Source: Chalara sp. BL73
Lineage: Eukaryota > Ascomycota > Leotiomycetes > Helotiales
DNA: 64,000 bases
Direction of reading: 5' to 3'
NCBI GenBank assembly: GCA_918026815.1
Contig: CAKJVC010000068.1
Span: 1,488,001-1,552,000, forward strand
This document shows positions 10,001 through 22,155 of the stretch, piece by piece; position 1 is the first letter of the stretch, and every line of letters begins with the position of its first letter. The translations under genes and the position numbers were made by a program. The notes beneath the pieces are model-generated. The model saw only the letters and a list, made by a program, of their open reading frames with translations, was not told where the DNA came from and did no database searches.

Positions 10001-11669
10001 CACCACTGACCACGAAGAGGAAAACAAACCAATCACCACTCAACAGAATATCTCCTTGTGTCATGGGACTACCATATAGCAGCTAGACAGCAGGCCTTTC
10101 TGGCAGGAGTTTCTGGATCGATTTTAACAACATCTCTTGATTTGCATTAAATGGCGTTTGGAACAGCATTTAAAGCCCAAACACCACATCGAGATACGGC
10201 CTTTTCATTTGTTCATTAAATTTCTACGATACCCAAAAACGGAAAGTCGCAAGAAGCGTCTTATCTGGCGTCCTCAAGTCGTTGCTGATATTATTTTGGA
10301 GGGGACCTACGAAGAGCGGAGAAGAAGAGGATTGGGGAGATAGGAATGGGACATCGAGACGAGTCACTGGTGTGGGAAGAAATTGATACCCCTAAAGGGA
10401 TCTGTACAATACCTAGTAGAGAAAAGACATTGTATGCCAAATGAAATATTTTGGCTCACATGTGCGTTTCCTGCTTAATGATCGTGAATAGGCTTGACCC
10501 GGTGCTCAACAGCGCGATTGTCACCATGAGAACACCTGAGGCTATGTCTGCTACTCACGGGCCCTCCGGTGAGTATTTATCGTGCGATGATTATCTACGC
10601 CTGCATGCTCAACTCAGCTTGAATATCCCAGCTGTACTGTCACTAACATACAAGGCATCGCCAGCTTAGCGGTTACCCGAGCGACAGCAAACCAAATAGC
10701 AGCAAGCTTTCCACCAGCAACGATACAAAGTCCAATAGCGGAACCCCCGTACACGGCAACAGCAAAGCCAACAGCGATATGCTCCGGGGCAGAAATGAGA
10801 TATGCCCATGATATACACCGTACACCTACGGGATCACGTCCATAACATTTTTACCAACCCCCCCCCTCTAAACAAAGCCGGAACGAAGCCGCCGAGCTCG
10901 ATCAATGCGGTCCGGTGCTGCGAGATATATCGCGTATCGTCATTTACCTGGTGAAGAGAGGAACCTGCCGGAGGGACGGAAATGGCGGGACGTGCTTGCA
11001 TCGCGCCCTTCACCTGGCACGATGGATTGTCACGTTTTCTTTGAATCGATGCCCCGCCTGTCAGGTTGAAAGGGGATCCGAAGCGCGTCCTCGCTTAGGG
11101 ATAAGTTTTGTGGCGATGATAGCGATGATGGATAGCACGGAATTACGATTTTGGTGCTTTGGGCTGGGGCGATGGCGTGGGATGGGAGATGGGTGTTGGA
11201 GGAGGGAGGATGGAGGGGGCGGCCGAGGTGTTCAGCCCGGTTTGTATTGGATGCCTGAGAAAGGCGGAGCTGTGATGGCTAGGGGTTGTGCTTCTATGCT
11301 TGAAGGATAACTAATACTAATACAGTCATACTTGAGCTGAATAATATCAAAGTATTCACTACTGTTAGCCTTCTTGAGAGAAGAAAGATGGTTCAATCGT
11401 GGTATTTAGACGGTTGGTTGAGATTCAGGGGTTAAGCGAACCAGCTAGGGAAGCATCCACGTTTTATATGTGAGGGCAATTCTGAAGCTTAGGGTAGAAT
11501 AAGACGCTATCTTTCATTTCGCTGTAATGCATTTCAAAGAGACAAACACCCCATCACGTGCCCAAGTTATGAAGTCTATCTACTCCCTTCAAACACCGCA
11601 AAAGAACCTTCAAATCAAATGCCGCGTGTACTTGAGCTCTCTATCTTATTGTTGAATGATTGCGATACG
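10001..11669. other. Long intergenic region, possible small membrane-protein gene on minus strand
   Basis: No firm gene. On the minus strand, a hydrophobic Gly/Ala-rich frame at about 10652-10830 (VYGGSAIGLCIVAGGK) can be joined, through a GTATGT donor at 10651 and a CAG acceptor ending at 10548, to a second hydrophobic exon, 10547-10456 (IASGVLMVTIALLS). No convincing start codon was found for it. On the plus strand the same stretch offers a GTGAGT donor and a CTAAC-type branch point, so the strand is unresolved. The G-rich open frame at 10915-11310 looks spurious. Confidence 0.3.
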
Positions 11670-13307
11670 TTAGACCTTGGGTACGTTAGGAGCATCGGCG
11701 GCTACGTCGTGGGCCGTGGTGCCGTATTCGTACGTGTGGTCATGGTCGTGCTTCTTATCTTTGCCTGCCTTCTTCTTTTCCTTTTTAACAGCTGCTTCAG
11801 CAACCAACTGCTCAAAGGCCATATAGTCGCCTTCTTCTTCCGGCGTCCGTTTTGCCTATTCCTTGTTAACTTCTCTTATTGTATTTGGGGCATCTAGATG
11901 GGTAATAATAAAGGTTGAGAAAAAGATAAACATACCTTCGAGTAGATCTCTCCAGCTATAAGCATAGCTTGCGCCCGCTCCAAAAGCTTAGTCTTACTAA
12001 CCTTCTTGTCATTTAACACCTCGTCACAGACATCTCTCAAGACGCTCTGTATCTCGAACTTGCTTCCCCTCCATGCTGCAGTCAAGATCTTGCCAGTGAC
12101 CCGTCGCTCGTACTCAACCTTCTTCTCCTCTGTCCACTCCTCTCCGCCCTTCTCTTCCGCCTTGCTCATCTCCTCCATCGTCATTTGCGCATCGATCGCA
12201 CTTGAAATTGTATTCCATGTCTCCTTCGCTAAGGTTCCTTTATCCTTCAACCTCCCGAAGAAAGCTCCTACACCACCAAATGGCTTTGTGGCCTTAATGA
12301 AGTTCGTCGCCTTTTGCATATAAGTCTGTCCAATCGCATGTAAAATATCCAGACCAAATGATTCCATTTTTAGATTCTCAACCTCAAGGCGCAACTTATC
12401 TTGGAAGGCATGCGTGACATCAGCGCTCTTATCCGTCTCGGTCCATATGCTGACGCGATCTACTAATTTCTTCGCCAGGGTATCCACACGCTCCTTGCGC
12501 ACGCGTTGCCGCTCCTCGTTATAAGCTGCTAGTTCTGCTTTCTGCTGCTTGGTGAGCTCGGCCTTCTTCTTTTTCTTCTGCAGTTCCTTTTCCTCCTCCG
12601 ACATGCCAGCGGCGTTCATATGCATCTCCTCCTCCGAAATATTCATAATGGCCGGGCGGATGGGGATGCCGTTGGGTCTCCGTGGTGTCGATGTGCCTGA
12701 TGCGGAAGGGCTGGCTCCAGGGACAGAGGTCGGCTTAGGCTTCTCAGACGAGAATCTGTCGGCCTCAGGAGGGACAGATGTCGCAGGAGGAACGCTCGAA
12801 CTTGTGCCAGTAGCCGCTGCCTTTCTAGCCTCCTCCGCTGCCAGGCTCTCCTTCTTCGCAGCCGCCTCGCCCGGGAATTCCTCCGCTTCTTCCTCCTCTC
12901 CAGTCGTCGTGATATCCATCGTCTTGGTTAGATCCTTCATGAGCGATATCTCTCCGATAAGATCGATGAACGCATCACCTCCAAAGATGGTCGAAAAGAA
13001 CTCTGCTGGGTCGGCGAAACCTTCACTGGGGAGGGCTTTGTCCTTGCCATATTTATCGTATTGCTTGCGTAGATCGGTGTTGGAGAGGACTTGATAAGCT
13101 TCACCGATGGCCTGAAACTTTTCGTGTGCGGTATCATCACCAGGGTTTTTGTCTGCGGTTGTTAGCGACAGGATATACGGAATGTTGGAATGGATAAAAA
13201 CCTGGATGGTGGATAATGGCTAATTTGCGGTATGCCTTCTTGATCTCGAGCTCTGTCGCATCAGGCTTGACGCCGAGCGCATCGTAATATGTAGTATCGG
13301 CAACCAT
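11670..13307 (-). CDS. DnaJ (Hsp40) co-chaperone with DnaJ-X domain, Caj1/Djp1-like
   Basis: J-domain co-chaperone that stimulates an Hsp70 partner. Proposed exons are 13307-13202, 13152-11936 and 11855-11670, giving 502 aa. The first junction completes the hallmark HPD: HHP from exon 1 joins [16 protein letters not shown]. The donor there (GTTTTT) is weak, but the branch CTAAC and the restored HPD support it. The J domain covers residues about 5-72, followed by [21 protein letters not shown] low-complexity Pro/Ser/Glu linker then leads to the DnaJ-X domain (about 200-440: [36 protein letters not shown]). The last exon gives [19 protein letters not shown] and a Lys/His-rich tail. There are no Cys-rich zinc repeats, so this is a type III J protein. 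Yeast relatives act in peroxisomal import (Djp1) or at the plasma membrane (Caj1). Confidence 0.9.
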
Positions 13308-14006
13308 TGTTATAGACCGTTCTCTGCAGCGTTGTGTAGCGACAGGTTTATATATCAAGTGAAAACGGTTATGACGGATGTGACGCGTCTGTAGTGGCAG
13401 AGTTCGATAAGGCTGAAATTTCTTGGACGACGCTGGCCCAGGCTTGTTGGACCCTATGAGGTAAGCGGGGTGAACAAGGCTACCAGAATCGTCTAAATCA
13501 ATTTTTTAAATTTTTTTTTTGGAGAAATCGGTCCAAACTCTTGTTAAATGATCCTTTGCACGATAATCGTGAATAGTCAAGCTATAGGTATATGATGGAA
13601 CAGGACATCAAACTTTTAACCTATTTCCGCCCTGTCGTCACAAACGAATCAAGGGACTAAATCTCACATGCAACTTCCTGGGATCCGCTTCGCCTCTTTT
13701 TATTTTTATATCTTGCCACCATTCGTTGCCCTTTCTGAATGTACCTGTCAAGGCGGCCTTTAAGCAATTGAGTGGTCACAAAGTTTCTGGGTATTACAAT
13801 GTGATAAGTCTCTGTTAACTTCAACTAACTAAAGCTTCAAAAGTCTGCTTTTCGAAACGAAATAAAACCTAAGAGCATTTGCTCAGCTCATCCAGTCATG
13901 AATTGTATCGTATTCCGCTATCTACGGTATATCCTTGAGGTTGCTGAAGCTTAGCAATGCCTCCATACTCCAGTATATATCCCAATTTTATCATAAAATC
14001 TCAAAC
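13308..14006. other. Intergenic region
   Basis: Upstream of the DnaJ gene and downstream of the epimerase/reductase gene, both on the minus strand. It includes a T/A run at about 13500-13522. No coding frame was recognised. Confidence 0.5.
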
Positions 14007-14994
14007 TTATTTAACGCCAGCCGCCTTCATTCTCTCGAAGCATCCCTTGTACGCAGCGTGGATCTCTGGAACCTCGTAGTTGTACTCCTTGAGCTTATTG
14101 ACCAGCTTGGTGGTGTCCAACTTGCAGTTGCTTCGTCCAGCCTTGATAACCTTGGCCTGCTCCTCCAATGTGAAGTTCTTCCAGGTGAACTCTGGACGAA
14201 CAATATCCTTAAAGAGCTGAAGAACCTCGTTGTGGGAGATTGCTCCTGGGTTAGTGAAGTTATAGATACCAGTGTCCTTGTGCTCGGCCAACAAGATGGA
14301 AGCTGGGAGGAGATCGGTGAGGATGGAGTTGGAGTTGGGGATGTCAACAACACGCTCATACTTGGCGATCTTGGTAACGAAGTTACGGGGGTTCAAGTCA
14401 TCACTGACTGGCATGCGGAGTCTGAGGATGAGGGCGTTGGTGTAATATTTCATGACCTGCCAAGTCGCGTTAGCACAATGAAGGCTTTTATGTTAGTGGG
14501 AACTGACCTCCTCAACGTGAGCCTTGGTCTCCGAATAGAAGGAGCCGGCAAAGTTAGCCTTGTCAGTCTCGAGGTATCCAGGCCCGCCAATTGGGTGAGC
14601 ATCATCATAGGTATAGATGCAGCCGGTAGCGAAGACAGTGATGTGAATTCCCCTCAAGGAGCAGCAGTCAGCCAAGTTAATGGTGCCAATAACGTTGTTT
14701 CGAATAGTCTCCTCCTTGTGGTCCTCACACCAGTCTACGTTGGGGCGTCCAGTAGACCCCGCAGCGTTAAGGACGTGAGTTGGCTTGACTCTATCGAGCT
14801 CAGCAAGGACCTCCTCTCTGTTTTGCATGCGGATGGTAGTGCTGAAGACCTTCTTTCCTATCAATTTGTTAGCATTGGGCTTGAGCTTGCATTTGTAAGC
14901 TATTGAGCATACCCTGGGACTCAAGGAGAGTCTTCAAGTGGCCAGCAACCCATCCTTCACCACCCCAGATGAGGAAAACGTTCTCGGATGACAT
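14007..14994 (-). CDS. UDP-4-keto-6-deoxyglucose 3,5-epimerase/4-reductase (UDP-rhamnose synthesis)
   Basis: Short-chain dehydrogenase-type enzyme expected to convert UDP-4-keto-6-deoxyglucose to UDP-L-rhamnose in the cytosol, equivalent to the C-terminal half of plant RHM/UER1 and the fungal enzyme studied in Botrytis and Magnaporthe. Exons 14994-14913, 14857-14508 and 14456-14007 give 293 aa. The N-terminus reads FLIWGGEGWVAGHL, a G-x-x-G-x-x-G nucleotide-binding loop. VLNAAGSTGRPNVDWCE is the RmlD-like family signature, and YSETKAHVEE contains the catalytic Tyr-x-x-x-Lys. The third exon holds RLRMPVSDDLNPRNFVTKI and the C-terminal FKDIVRPEFTWKNF. The dehydratase for the first step is not in this window. 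The gene sits head-to-head with a nucleotide-sugar-type transporter. Confidence 0.9.
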
Positions 14995-15941
14995 ATTGCA
15001 GAGATATTTTGGTTTTTGAGGTATTGTAGTAGTAAACAATCGCAGAGCTTGCTAACAAAACGAATGTGAATGTCGGTGAGAAATGGAGGGGAAGTTTGAA
15101 GTGGGATGAGAGAAATAAGTTTAGCGCGCCGCTGCTTCAGCCACGCACAACAAACCCAGACCCGGATGGTCGCCAGGCTGATAAATGCAGGGGCAAATTC
15201 TTTTTCTTCAGGGGGGTGAGTTCAAACCCCTTACTGCCAGTCGATACTGTACAGAACAAGAAATATCAAATTTAATTCCCGTGGACAGTCTTTGGCTTTT
15301 TGCCTCTTGTAAGCAACGATACTGTAGGCTTTAAAGCAATTGAGACCACTGAGCCGATTTTATTCAACGGCCTTTGAGAAATCCTTTTTAGAGACGTAGC
15401 ACTTTGTTACAGAGGAAGGCGATCTCCTCAATGCAATAGGACAGGGAGTGGTTTGTGCCGTATGGGACCAAAATGGATGTTTTCAAAAGAAGTAAATAGC
15501 CTTTTCCCGCTCGACCTCAAATCCATTTTGTTAAATCTCCTTGTAAGCTTTTTTCTAGCACTGGTTCTGGGCACCTTACCACTAATCACGACTTAATACG
15601 AAGCATCAATCCCCTCTTGGTATCGTAAGGCTGCTGTGGGCGGGCCGACCCCACCGTAATCTATTTCACGCGCCACAGGAACACGACTGAAGATCACTAT
15701 TTTGCTTTTCCATCAGCCAGAAAAGCCTTTTGCGCCTATCTTACTCACCTGAGGTTCAGATTCACTGACCAGGTGAATTGCCATTCACTGTGTAGCCTCG
15801 CAAGACACATCAACAGCATCACCTGTGCTAGCCCTTTTCTGTCCTCATCAGCCTCAGCCTCTCCCCCCAAAAAAGGAGACGTGTGAAAAGGAGAACTGAA
15901 TCACATGACCTTCTAGCCTCCTACTCTGCCGGAAATTCAAA
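14995..15941. other. Divergent promoter region
   Basis: Lies between the epimerase/reductase gene (minus) and the first SLC35-type transporter (plus), so it may serve both. A pyrimidine-rich leader precedes the transporter start (about 15830-15865). No specific site can be assigned. Confidence 0.5.
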
Positions 15942-17092
15942 ATGCCAGAAAACAACGCCGAAAACAGCGTCCCTCTGCTCGAGATCAATGGCAAAGATGA
16001 GACAGCCCATCCCAAGATCGACGACGATGTGGAAGCGCAGCCAGTGTCCCCTCCCGCCAGCACGGGACTGGGCCGGAAGTTCCTGATCTGGACCGTTATC
16101 AACATGGCCGCCACCATCGGGATTGTGTTTACGAACAAGGCTATCTTTAATGACCCCGACTTCAAGTATACTCAGACGGCATTTGCAAGTTTTCACTTCG
16201 TCTGTACGGGCTTGACGCTGTATGTGGTGAGCCGGCCGTCGGTAGGGGCTTTTGTGCCGAAACGGGCTGGGCTTGTTGAGATGCTTCCTGTAGGTACCAA
16301 TTTACTCTCAGACGATCGAACCCCATAGCTAATCACATACAAAGTTGGCCTTGTCGATGTGCCTCAACGTCGTCTTGCCAAATCTGTCGCTGGCCTTTTC
16401 CACAGTCACGGTATATCAGCTCTGCCGCGTCCTCCTAACGCCCATGACCGCCGTGATAAATTACTTCTTCTTCTCCGCCACTATCCCGCGCTCCGCCGCC
16501 CTGGTGCTGGTGCCCGTGTGCGCTGGCGTCGGCATTACCTCCTACTATGACACCCAGCCCGCCGCTGACGCCGCCGTGCAAACCACCAGCACCATCGGCA
16601 TCTTCTTTGCTCTTTCTGGCGTCTGCGCTAGCGCAGCTTACACCGTGCTCATCGGCGCTTACCACAAGAAACTGCAAATGTCCTCCTCGCAGCTGCTCTT
16701 CAATCAAGCCCCTATCGCATCCGTTATGCTCCTCTTCTGCATCCCGGTTATGGATCGCATTCCTGTGCTAGAAAATGTACCGTTGTCGAGGTGGTTGATG
16801 ATTTTGATGAGCGGTGGCTTTGCGAGCTTGATCAATATCTCGCAGTTCTTCATTGTGAATTCATCAGGCCCCGTTACGAGTACGGTGGTGGGTCATTTGA
16901 AGACCATCTCCATTGTTGCTATTGGGTGGACGATCAGTGGGAGAGGAGTTACGGATATGAGTGCCATAGGAGTGCTGATGACGGTTGGTGGCATCATAGG
17001 GTATGATTAAATCCCTTTGAAATTTCAACTTGGACAACGTGGCTGACATCTACAGATATTCATACATTATGCTGCAAAGCCGCAAGAAGTAG
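15942..17092 (+). CDS. Nucleotide-sugar-type transporter, SLC35E3/TPT family (copy 1)
   Basis: Multi-pass carrier of the drug/metabolite transporter superfamily, expected in Golgi or ER membranes. Exons 15942-16289, 16345-17000 and 17056-17092 give 346 aa. A 45-residue acidic cytosolic N-terminus precedes about ten hydrophobic segments, starting at FLIWTVINMAATIGIVFTNK. Family features are TQTAFASFHFVCTG, the LLFNQAPIA motif and the pair GHLKTISIVAIGW near the C-terminus. The tiny last exon supplies YSYIMLQSRKK, a Lys-rich end suggestive of an ER/Golgi sorting signal. Substrate cannot be read from sequence; UDP-rhamnose, UDP-galactose or GDP-mannose are possible, and the neighbouring UDP-rhamnose gene favours the first by context only. 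Confidence 0.85.
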
Positions 17093-17342
17093 GCGTCTCT
17101 AATGACGACTCGTGCTTCATATCTAGATACTATATAGCGCTGACCTGGCCCGCCTTGATCTTTCTTCCCATGTTTCTTATCATTTTGATCCTTCCTTTGG
17201 TTGGACATGGCGCAAAAAATCTGATTATGTGTACCAAACCTGTCACATTATTTTAAAACATCTACGCGAGCGAGCATCTTTCCTTTGTACGCAATACACC
17301 TTGTCATTGTATAATAATCAAGTAGATAGCGTTGAAGATCTC

Positions 17343-18550
17343 TCAGTTTTGAGAGAGCTGGCTGTACAATGTGGCTCCGCCGAGGGCCAAAATAATACCA
17401 ACTGAATCCTTTAATGTCAGAATCCTGCCTTCGCTCACCCACCCGTAGGTAAGAATTATTATTGTTTTCACACTAGATATTATCAGTTGAGTTGCTTGTT
17501 TGGGAGGGACGAACTGACTTAGATGCAACATTGAATGTCAAGGCACTCATTCGTCCAATGATCAGGAATTGTGACAAGTTTAACATTGCGGCTGCGAGTC
17601 CAGACAAGAACAGAGCGACCACGGTGTCATGGGGTATCTTATCAACCTTTGGCATCGTGTCGAAGAATGGTACTAAGAAAGCAAGCAGAAACACTGATAT
17701 CGGCGCTTGGTTGAGAAGTAACTGTGGACTCGAGACATTGAAATCCTTAATTTTCTTCCCAATCCATACTTGATAAAATGCCGTGACTGTGAAGGCCGCT
17801 ACGGCTATGGATGCGCCTAAAGTGGTCGTTCCAGCAGCTCCGGTGTTGGTGAGCGCGACGCCCATACATACACTTGCCAGAGCGCCAATTGTGAGGCCCG
17901 ATATCGTCTTGCCAAGGTAGAGATATTGAAGGAGCGCAACACATGGGGTGGTCATGATCTTGGCAAGTCTTGAAGTAGAATTAGCGGATGTAGCGGCACG
18001 TCAAAGGGGTGGCTGGATCGGCATACTGGTAAAATCCAACGGAATTATAGGCCAAGCTGAGATTTCCGAGAACGAGGAACCCGGCAAAGAACAGGCATAG
18101 CGGAATCATTTGTAAAAATGGTAGGCGAATTGGGACAAATAGATTGAAGGGTGATCGGCTGGCGATCCATAATACAATTGTTGTACACGTGAAATGCCAC
18201 ATTGCGAAGGAAATCTGCATGTTCTTCAATTGAGGGTCATGAAATATCCTGTTAGCAGTGATGATGTTAGCTCCAGGGTCTATATAAGCATGTTAAAGAT
18301 AAACCGAGGGTTGTAGTGACAATTCTTAGGGAGTGAAATATAGAACCCATTGAAACAGCATATCTTACCAGTTGTTCAAGAAAACCAAAATAACGGTACT
18401 TGCAATATTCAAGATTATACATGCACCGTCGATAATCTGTTTCCGCCCTCCTCTTGGAACCGTTTCTAGGCTCGTAGCAGCTGTGTCAAAATCATCGCTG
18501 ATCAGTTTTCCCATCTCCATATCCCTTTCCAGGACACTTTTGGAAGCCAT
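17343..18550 (-). CDS. Nucleotide-sugar-type transporter, SLC35E3/TPT family (copy 2)
   Basis: Diverged paralogue of the previous gene, tail-to-tail with it and only 250 bp away. Exons 18550-18369, 18248-18027, 17968-17519 and 17472-17343 give 327 aa. The splice joins rebuild NNWIFHDPQLKNMQISFAMW, which aligns with the copy 1 segment NKAIFNDPDFKYTQTAFAS. SPQLLLNQAPISVF matches LLFNQAPIA, and FNVASN-VKTIIILTYGW matches GHLKTISIVAIGW. The phase 2 first intron follows the same codon neighbourhood but copy 1 lacks it, so intron content has diverged. It lacks the long Lys-rich tail of copy 1 and ends in LYSQLSQN. Likely a Golgi/ER antiporter; substrate unknown. Confidence 0.85.
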
Positions 18551-19489
18551 CGCGAATGGAGGTAGTAGGTTAGGACGAAACGTAAAAAAGCAAAAGTACT
18601 TCTGAAGTAGACGCGTTTTAGTTTGAGGCGGTGCTATCTAACCCTGTCATCTATGGCGAAAGTCATTTTATAACAGAAACTAAAAGTTGTGACCAATTTC
18701 AAAATCTATGCGAAGTCCAGCCTCGGAAGTTGTCAGGGCACGAAATAAGTAATGTAGAGCAAGGCTGACGCCAATATATGCATCAATGTGGGTCACATGC
18801 AAGGCTGACACTTACCATTTTCTCTCGTTCTTGGCGTACCAGAGGAGCTATGCGCGGCCGCACTGCACCGCACTACACCGCACCACATTGAGATGAGTGT
18901 ATTATAGAATACCAACCATTTTTAGCCTGATATTCCTTAGTATATATGCCAAGCCTGCACTAGCTATAAAATTGTTATATAGCACTTACGTATTTTTATA
19001 AAAAAATAATATAGTTTTATACATTACTAAGGATAAAATTTGTGTATACTTTTTGGTGTATAATTCTACATAACTTTCGCGTATGTAACGAAATTATGCA
19101 TGCATAAATTTATAGTCCAAGGGCCCGATATCATATTATAAATACGCCACATGATAAATAAATGTGTATAATTATATAAACGCACCCCTAGCACCCCACA
19201 ACCGGGAAATCTGATTGCAGGCGAGGCAGAAGGCAGGGGCGCCAGGCTAAGGGGAGACAGGCCCGAAGAAGTGGGAAAGGAGAAAGAGAGCCCCCGTTCC
19301 TCTTCATTTGTGCGTTTCTTCAGACACAGTCAGCACTTTACTGCTGTTCAATCTTGACTCACGAGCAACTGCGAATCAACTTCCGCTCTCTGAAAGCTCG
19401 ACGCTCCCACAGAAAGACGATTTACGCGGCGCAGAGTTGTAAACAATCAAACCAATACCTCTAATCATAACATACACCGCTTAGCTACA
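18551..19489. other. Intergenic region with AT-rich core
   Basis: Between two divergently transcribed genes. The stretch about 18900-19185 is markedly AT-rich, with runs such as TATTTTTATAAAAAAATAAT, and is flanked by GC-rich direct repeats of CACTGCACCGCACTACACCG type at about 18858-18885. It may be a decayed, RIP-mutated element. The rest is the squalene synthase promoter. Confidence 0.45.
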
Positions 19490-21088
19490 ATGGGTTTGCT
19501 GGGGCAGCTGTTGTACTTCTCGGTGCACCCGAATCAATTGAGGGCGATAATACAATGGTATAATTCCAAAACTTCTTTTCTCTCGTGTACATTCTAACAC
19601 ACTGCAGGAAAGTATGGCACGACCCAGTCCACACCAGAAATCCGGAAAAGGAGTCTCCGACCCTCAGAGAATGCTTCAAATACCTTGACTTGACCAGCCG
19701 AAGTTTCAGCGCCGTCATTCAAGAACTCAATTCGGACCTCCTCGTCCCCATTTGCCTCTTCTACTTGATTTTGCGCGGACTAGATACCATCGAAGACGAC
19801 ATGACCATTCCTCTCGAGACAAAAGAGCCATTCTTGCGAAATTTTCAAGAAATAATTGAGGAAGAGGGCTGGACATTCAATGGCAATGGACCAGAGGAGA
19901 AAGACAGAGAGCTGCTGGTACACTTCGATGTTGTGATAACCGAATTCAATAAATTAAAGCCTGCATACAAGGCTATTATCAAGGATATCACCAAGAAGAT
20001 GGGTGATGGCATGGCTGATTATGCAAATAACGCAGAGCACAACATCAATGGAGTCAACACCATCAAGGACTATGAACTTTACTGTCATTACGTTGCAGGA
20101 TTGGTCGGAGATGGTTTGACCAGATTGTTTGTAGAGGGTGGGCATGCGCGACCAGCATTACTACAACGGCCAGAACTTGTCGAGTCTATGGGTCAGTTCC
20201 TACAGAAGACAAATATAATTCGTGATGTCCGGGAGGATTTCGATGATAAGCGGCGATTCTGGCCCAAGGAGGTCTGGTCGAAGTATGTCGACAAATTTGA
20301 GGACCTGTTCGACCCAAAGAATAGGAAGGCGGCCTTGAACTGCAGTTCAGAAATGGTGCTCATCTCATTACGGCATGCTGACGAGTGTTTATTTTATCTG
20401 GCTGGTCTCAAAGAACAAAGTGTTTTCAACTTTGCCGCTATCCCACAATCAATGGCCATTGCGACTCTGGAACTTGTTTTCCAGAACCCTGCAATTTTTG
20501 AAAGGAACATCAAGATCACGAAAGGGGATGCTTGTCACTTAATGATGCAGTCATCACAAAATCTACGGACAGTTTGCGAAGTATTTAAGGTCTACATCCG
20601 AAAGATACACGCGAAAAATACTCCTAAAGACCCTAATTTCTTGCAGATCAGCATCGCATTAGGGAAGGTAAGACATCTCGCCAGTATTCCAGGAAACAAT
20701 CTTCTAACAATAGCAGGTGGAGCAATTCATCGAGTCTATTTTCCCATCACAGGATCCCAAAGCGATATCTCTCAAATATCAAGGGGAGGCCACTGCTGTT
20801 GAGAAGAGTAAGAAAGCAGCAGGAGCCGAGTCTGGCCAAGACACCTGGTTCCTCGTCCTCGCAGTTGTCGGAACATTATTCTTCATTTCAGCGATGATGG
20901 TTTGTAAATTCCTCACCTTTCAACTATAACGTACTAACATGCTCTAGATCGGTGCAGCCTACATGGCTGGCGCACGGTTCGATGTAGCACTGAGCGAGCT
21001 GAAGAAAAGCACGATATTTCCAAAGTATATTCCTGGTGGTCAAGACTCGCAACGGATCGTTGCCAAGAACGACCGCCACGAACTATAA
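19490..21088 (+). CDS. erg9: Squalene synthase (farnesyl-diphosphate farnesyltransferase)
   Basis: Condenses two farnesyl diphosphates to squalene, the first committed step of ergosterol synthesis, on the ER membrane. Exons 19490-19557, 19608-20667, 20717-20899 and 20948-21088 give 483 aa. The first aspartate-rich motif is DTIEDDMT (residues 82-89). [17 protein letters not shown] lies at 181-197, and the second aspartate motif [12 protein letters not shown] lies at about 226-237. The C-terminus has the hydrophobic ER anchor [18 protein letters not shown] continuing [11 protein letters not shown] across the last intron. Length and all motifs are normal, so the gene should be functional. It competes for farnesyl diphosphate with the sesquiterpene synthase near 57 kb. 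Confidence 0.95.
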
Positions 21089-22155
21089 TATACATGATCC
21101 ATCCTACATTTGGAGTTCGAGTTGATATTTGTCTACAGGGAAATAGAGCGTCGCATTTTTTTGTATCATCGGCCCTTCGCCCAGCCTTTATCATAATCAT
21201 AACGCGGGTGCTATATAGCAAGTAATGGAAGGAAATAACCAGGATATCGTTCCCTTTTTAGTAATTCTAAGCGTAAGTGTAGTTCTCCAGCTGGAAATGC
21301 GTTGTATTAAATAGCACGGATGTCAAATTGCAAGTACAGTCCTTTCAATGACTGTTGGTTGTGCCGAAGATGTGCTGATATCAAACTTCTTGAAACTGGG
21401 CCACCTGGCTGGGCCGGCAGTTGTGAATCTTACTTCTTGCATGAGGAGGAGCGATTGTCGGATTGCAAACATTTTTCTTTTCTATCTCTGATGCTACGGT
21501 GTGTTATATTCGGGAATTAGGTTTTGTCACTCGTGTTTCGTCTTTGATCAAGTGGTGGCCACCTTTTTCTATGACAGATTTTGCGGTTGTCGAACGGGTC
21601 GCTACTGGCTTACTTTAGAGATCGTAAATTAGGTGTCGAAGATGTACCGTGGTTTGTGTTGCATCTTCAAACGAAATCGAATCATTTTATTGTTAGGTGA
21701 TGCCTGGGAATGCCTTTCTTGCTATGTTTTGCAACTCTCTTCCATGCATAGTTTTGTACACGCTCATTCCCTTCGTTCTAATTTCAGTATGCTTATATGA
21801 TATGTTCTAGCTGGCAGGCGGATAAATAATCCAATGGTCAATCAACTATAATTTATAGTAATGATAATCTAGGCTCGTGGTTTCCTTACCAACCAAACAA
21901 CACAGTTCTTCCTTACACGAATCTAGAGCGTGCTTCTGCCTATAATTTTGAATTGCAACTGCCAGTCTCTTGTAGATTCTCATGCTCCAAATATACCAAG
22001 ACATGCTACCCTATTTACGTTCGTTCTGCTTATATACGAGCAGTAACATACGCCCATACTCTTAGATAGACCAGCTCTTATTCCTGCGGACATTGGCGTC
22101 CCTCGGAAAGTTGGAGATTGGGGAATATGACTCATGCACCTAAGATTTGGCTTGA
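21089..22155. other. Intergenic region
   Basis: 3' flank of squalene synthase and promoter of the next gene. Only short, motif-free open frames are present. Confidence 0.5.

Noticed and set aside
10915..11310. 131-codon plus-strand frame
   Set aside because: Gly/Arg-rich translation of a G-rich stretch with no family pattern; looks spurious.
15205..15245. tRNA-like GTTCAAACCCC segment
   Set aside because: The flanking bases do not form a T-arm stem, and no matching acceptor or anticodon arm is present.
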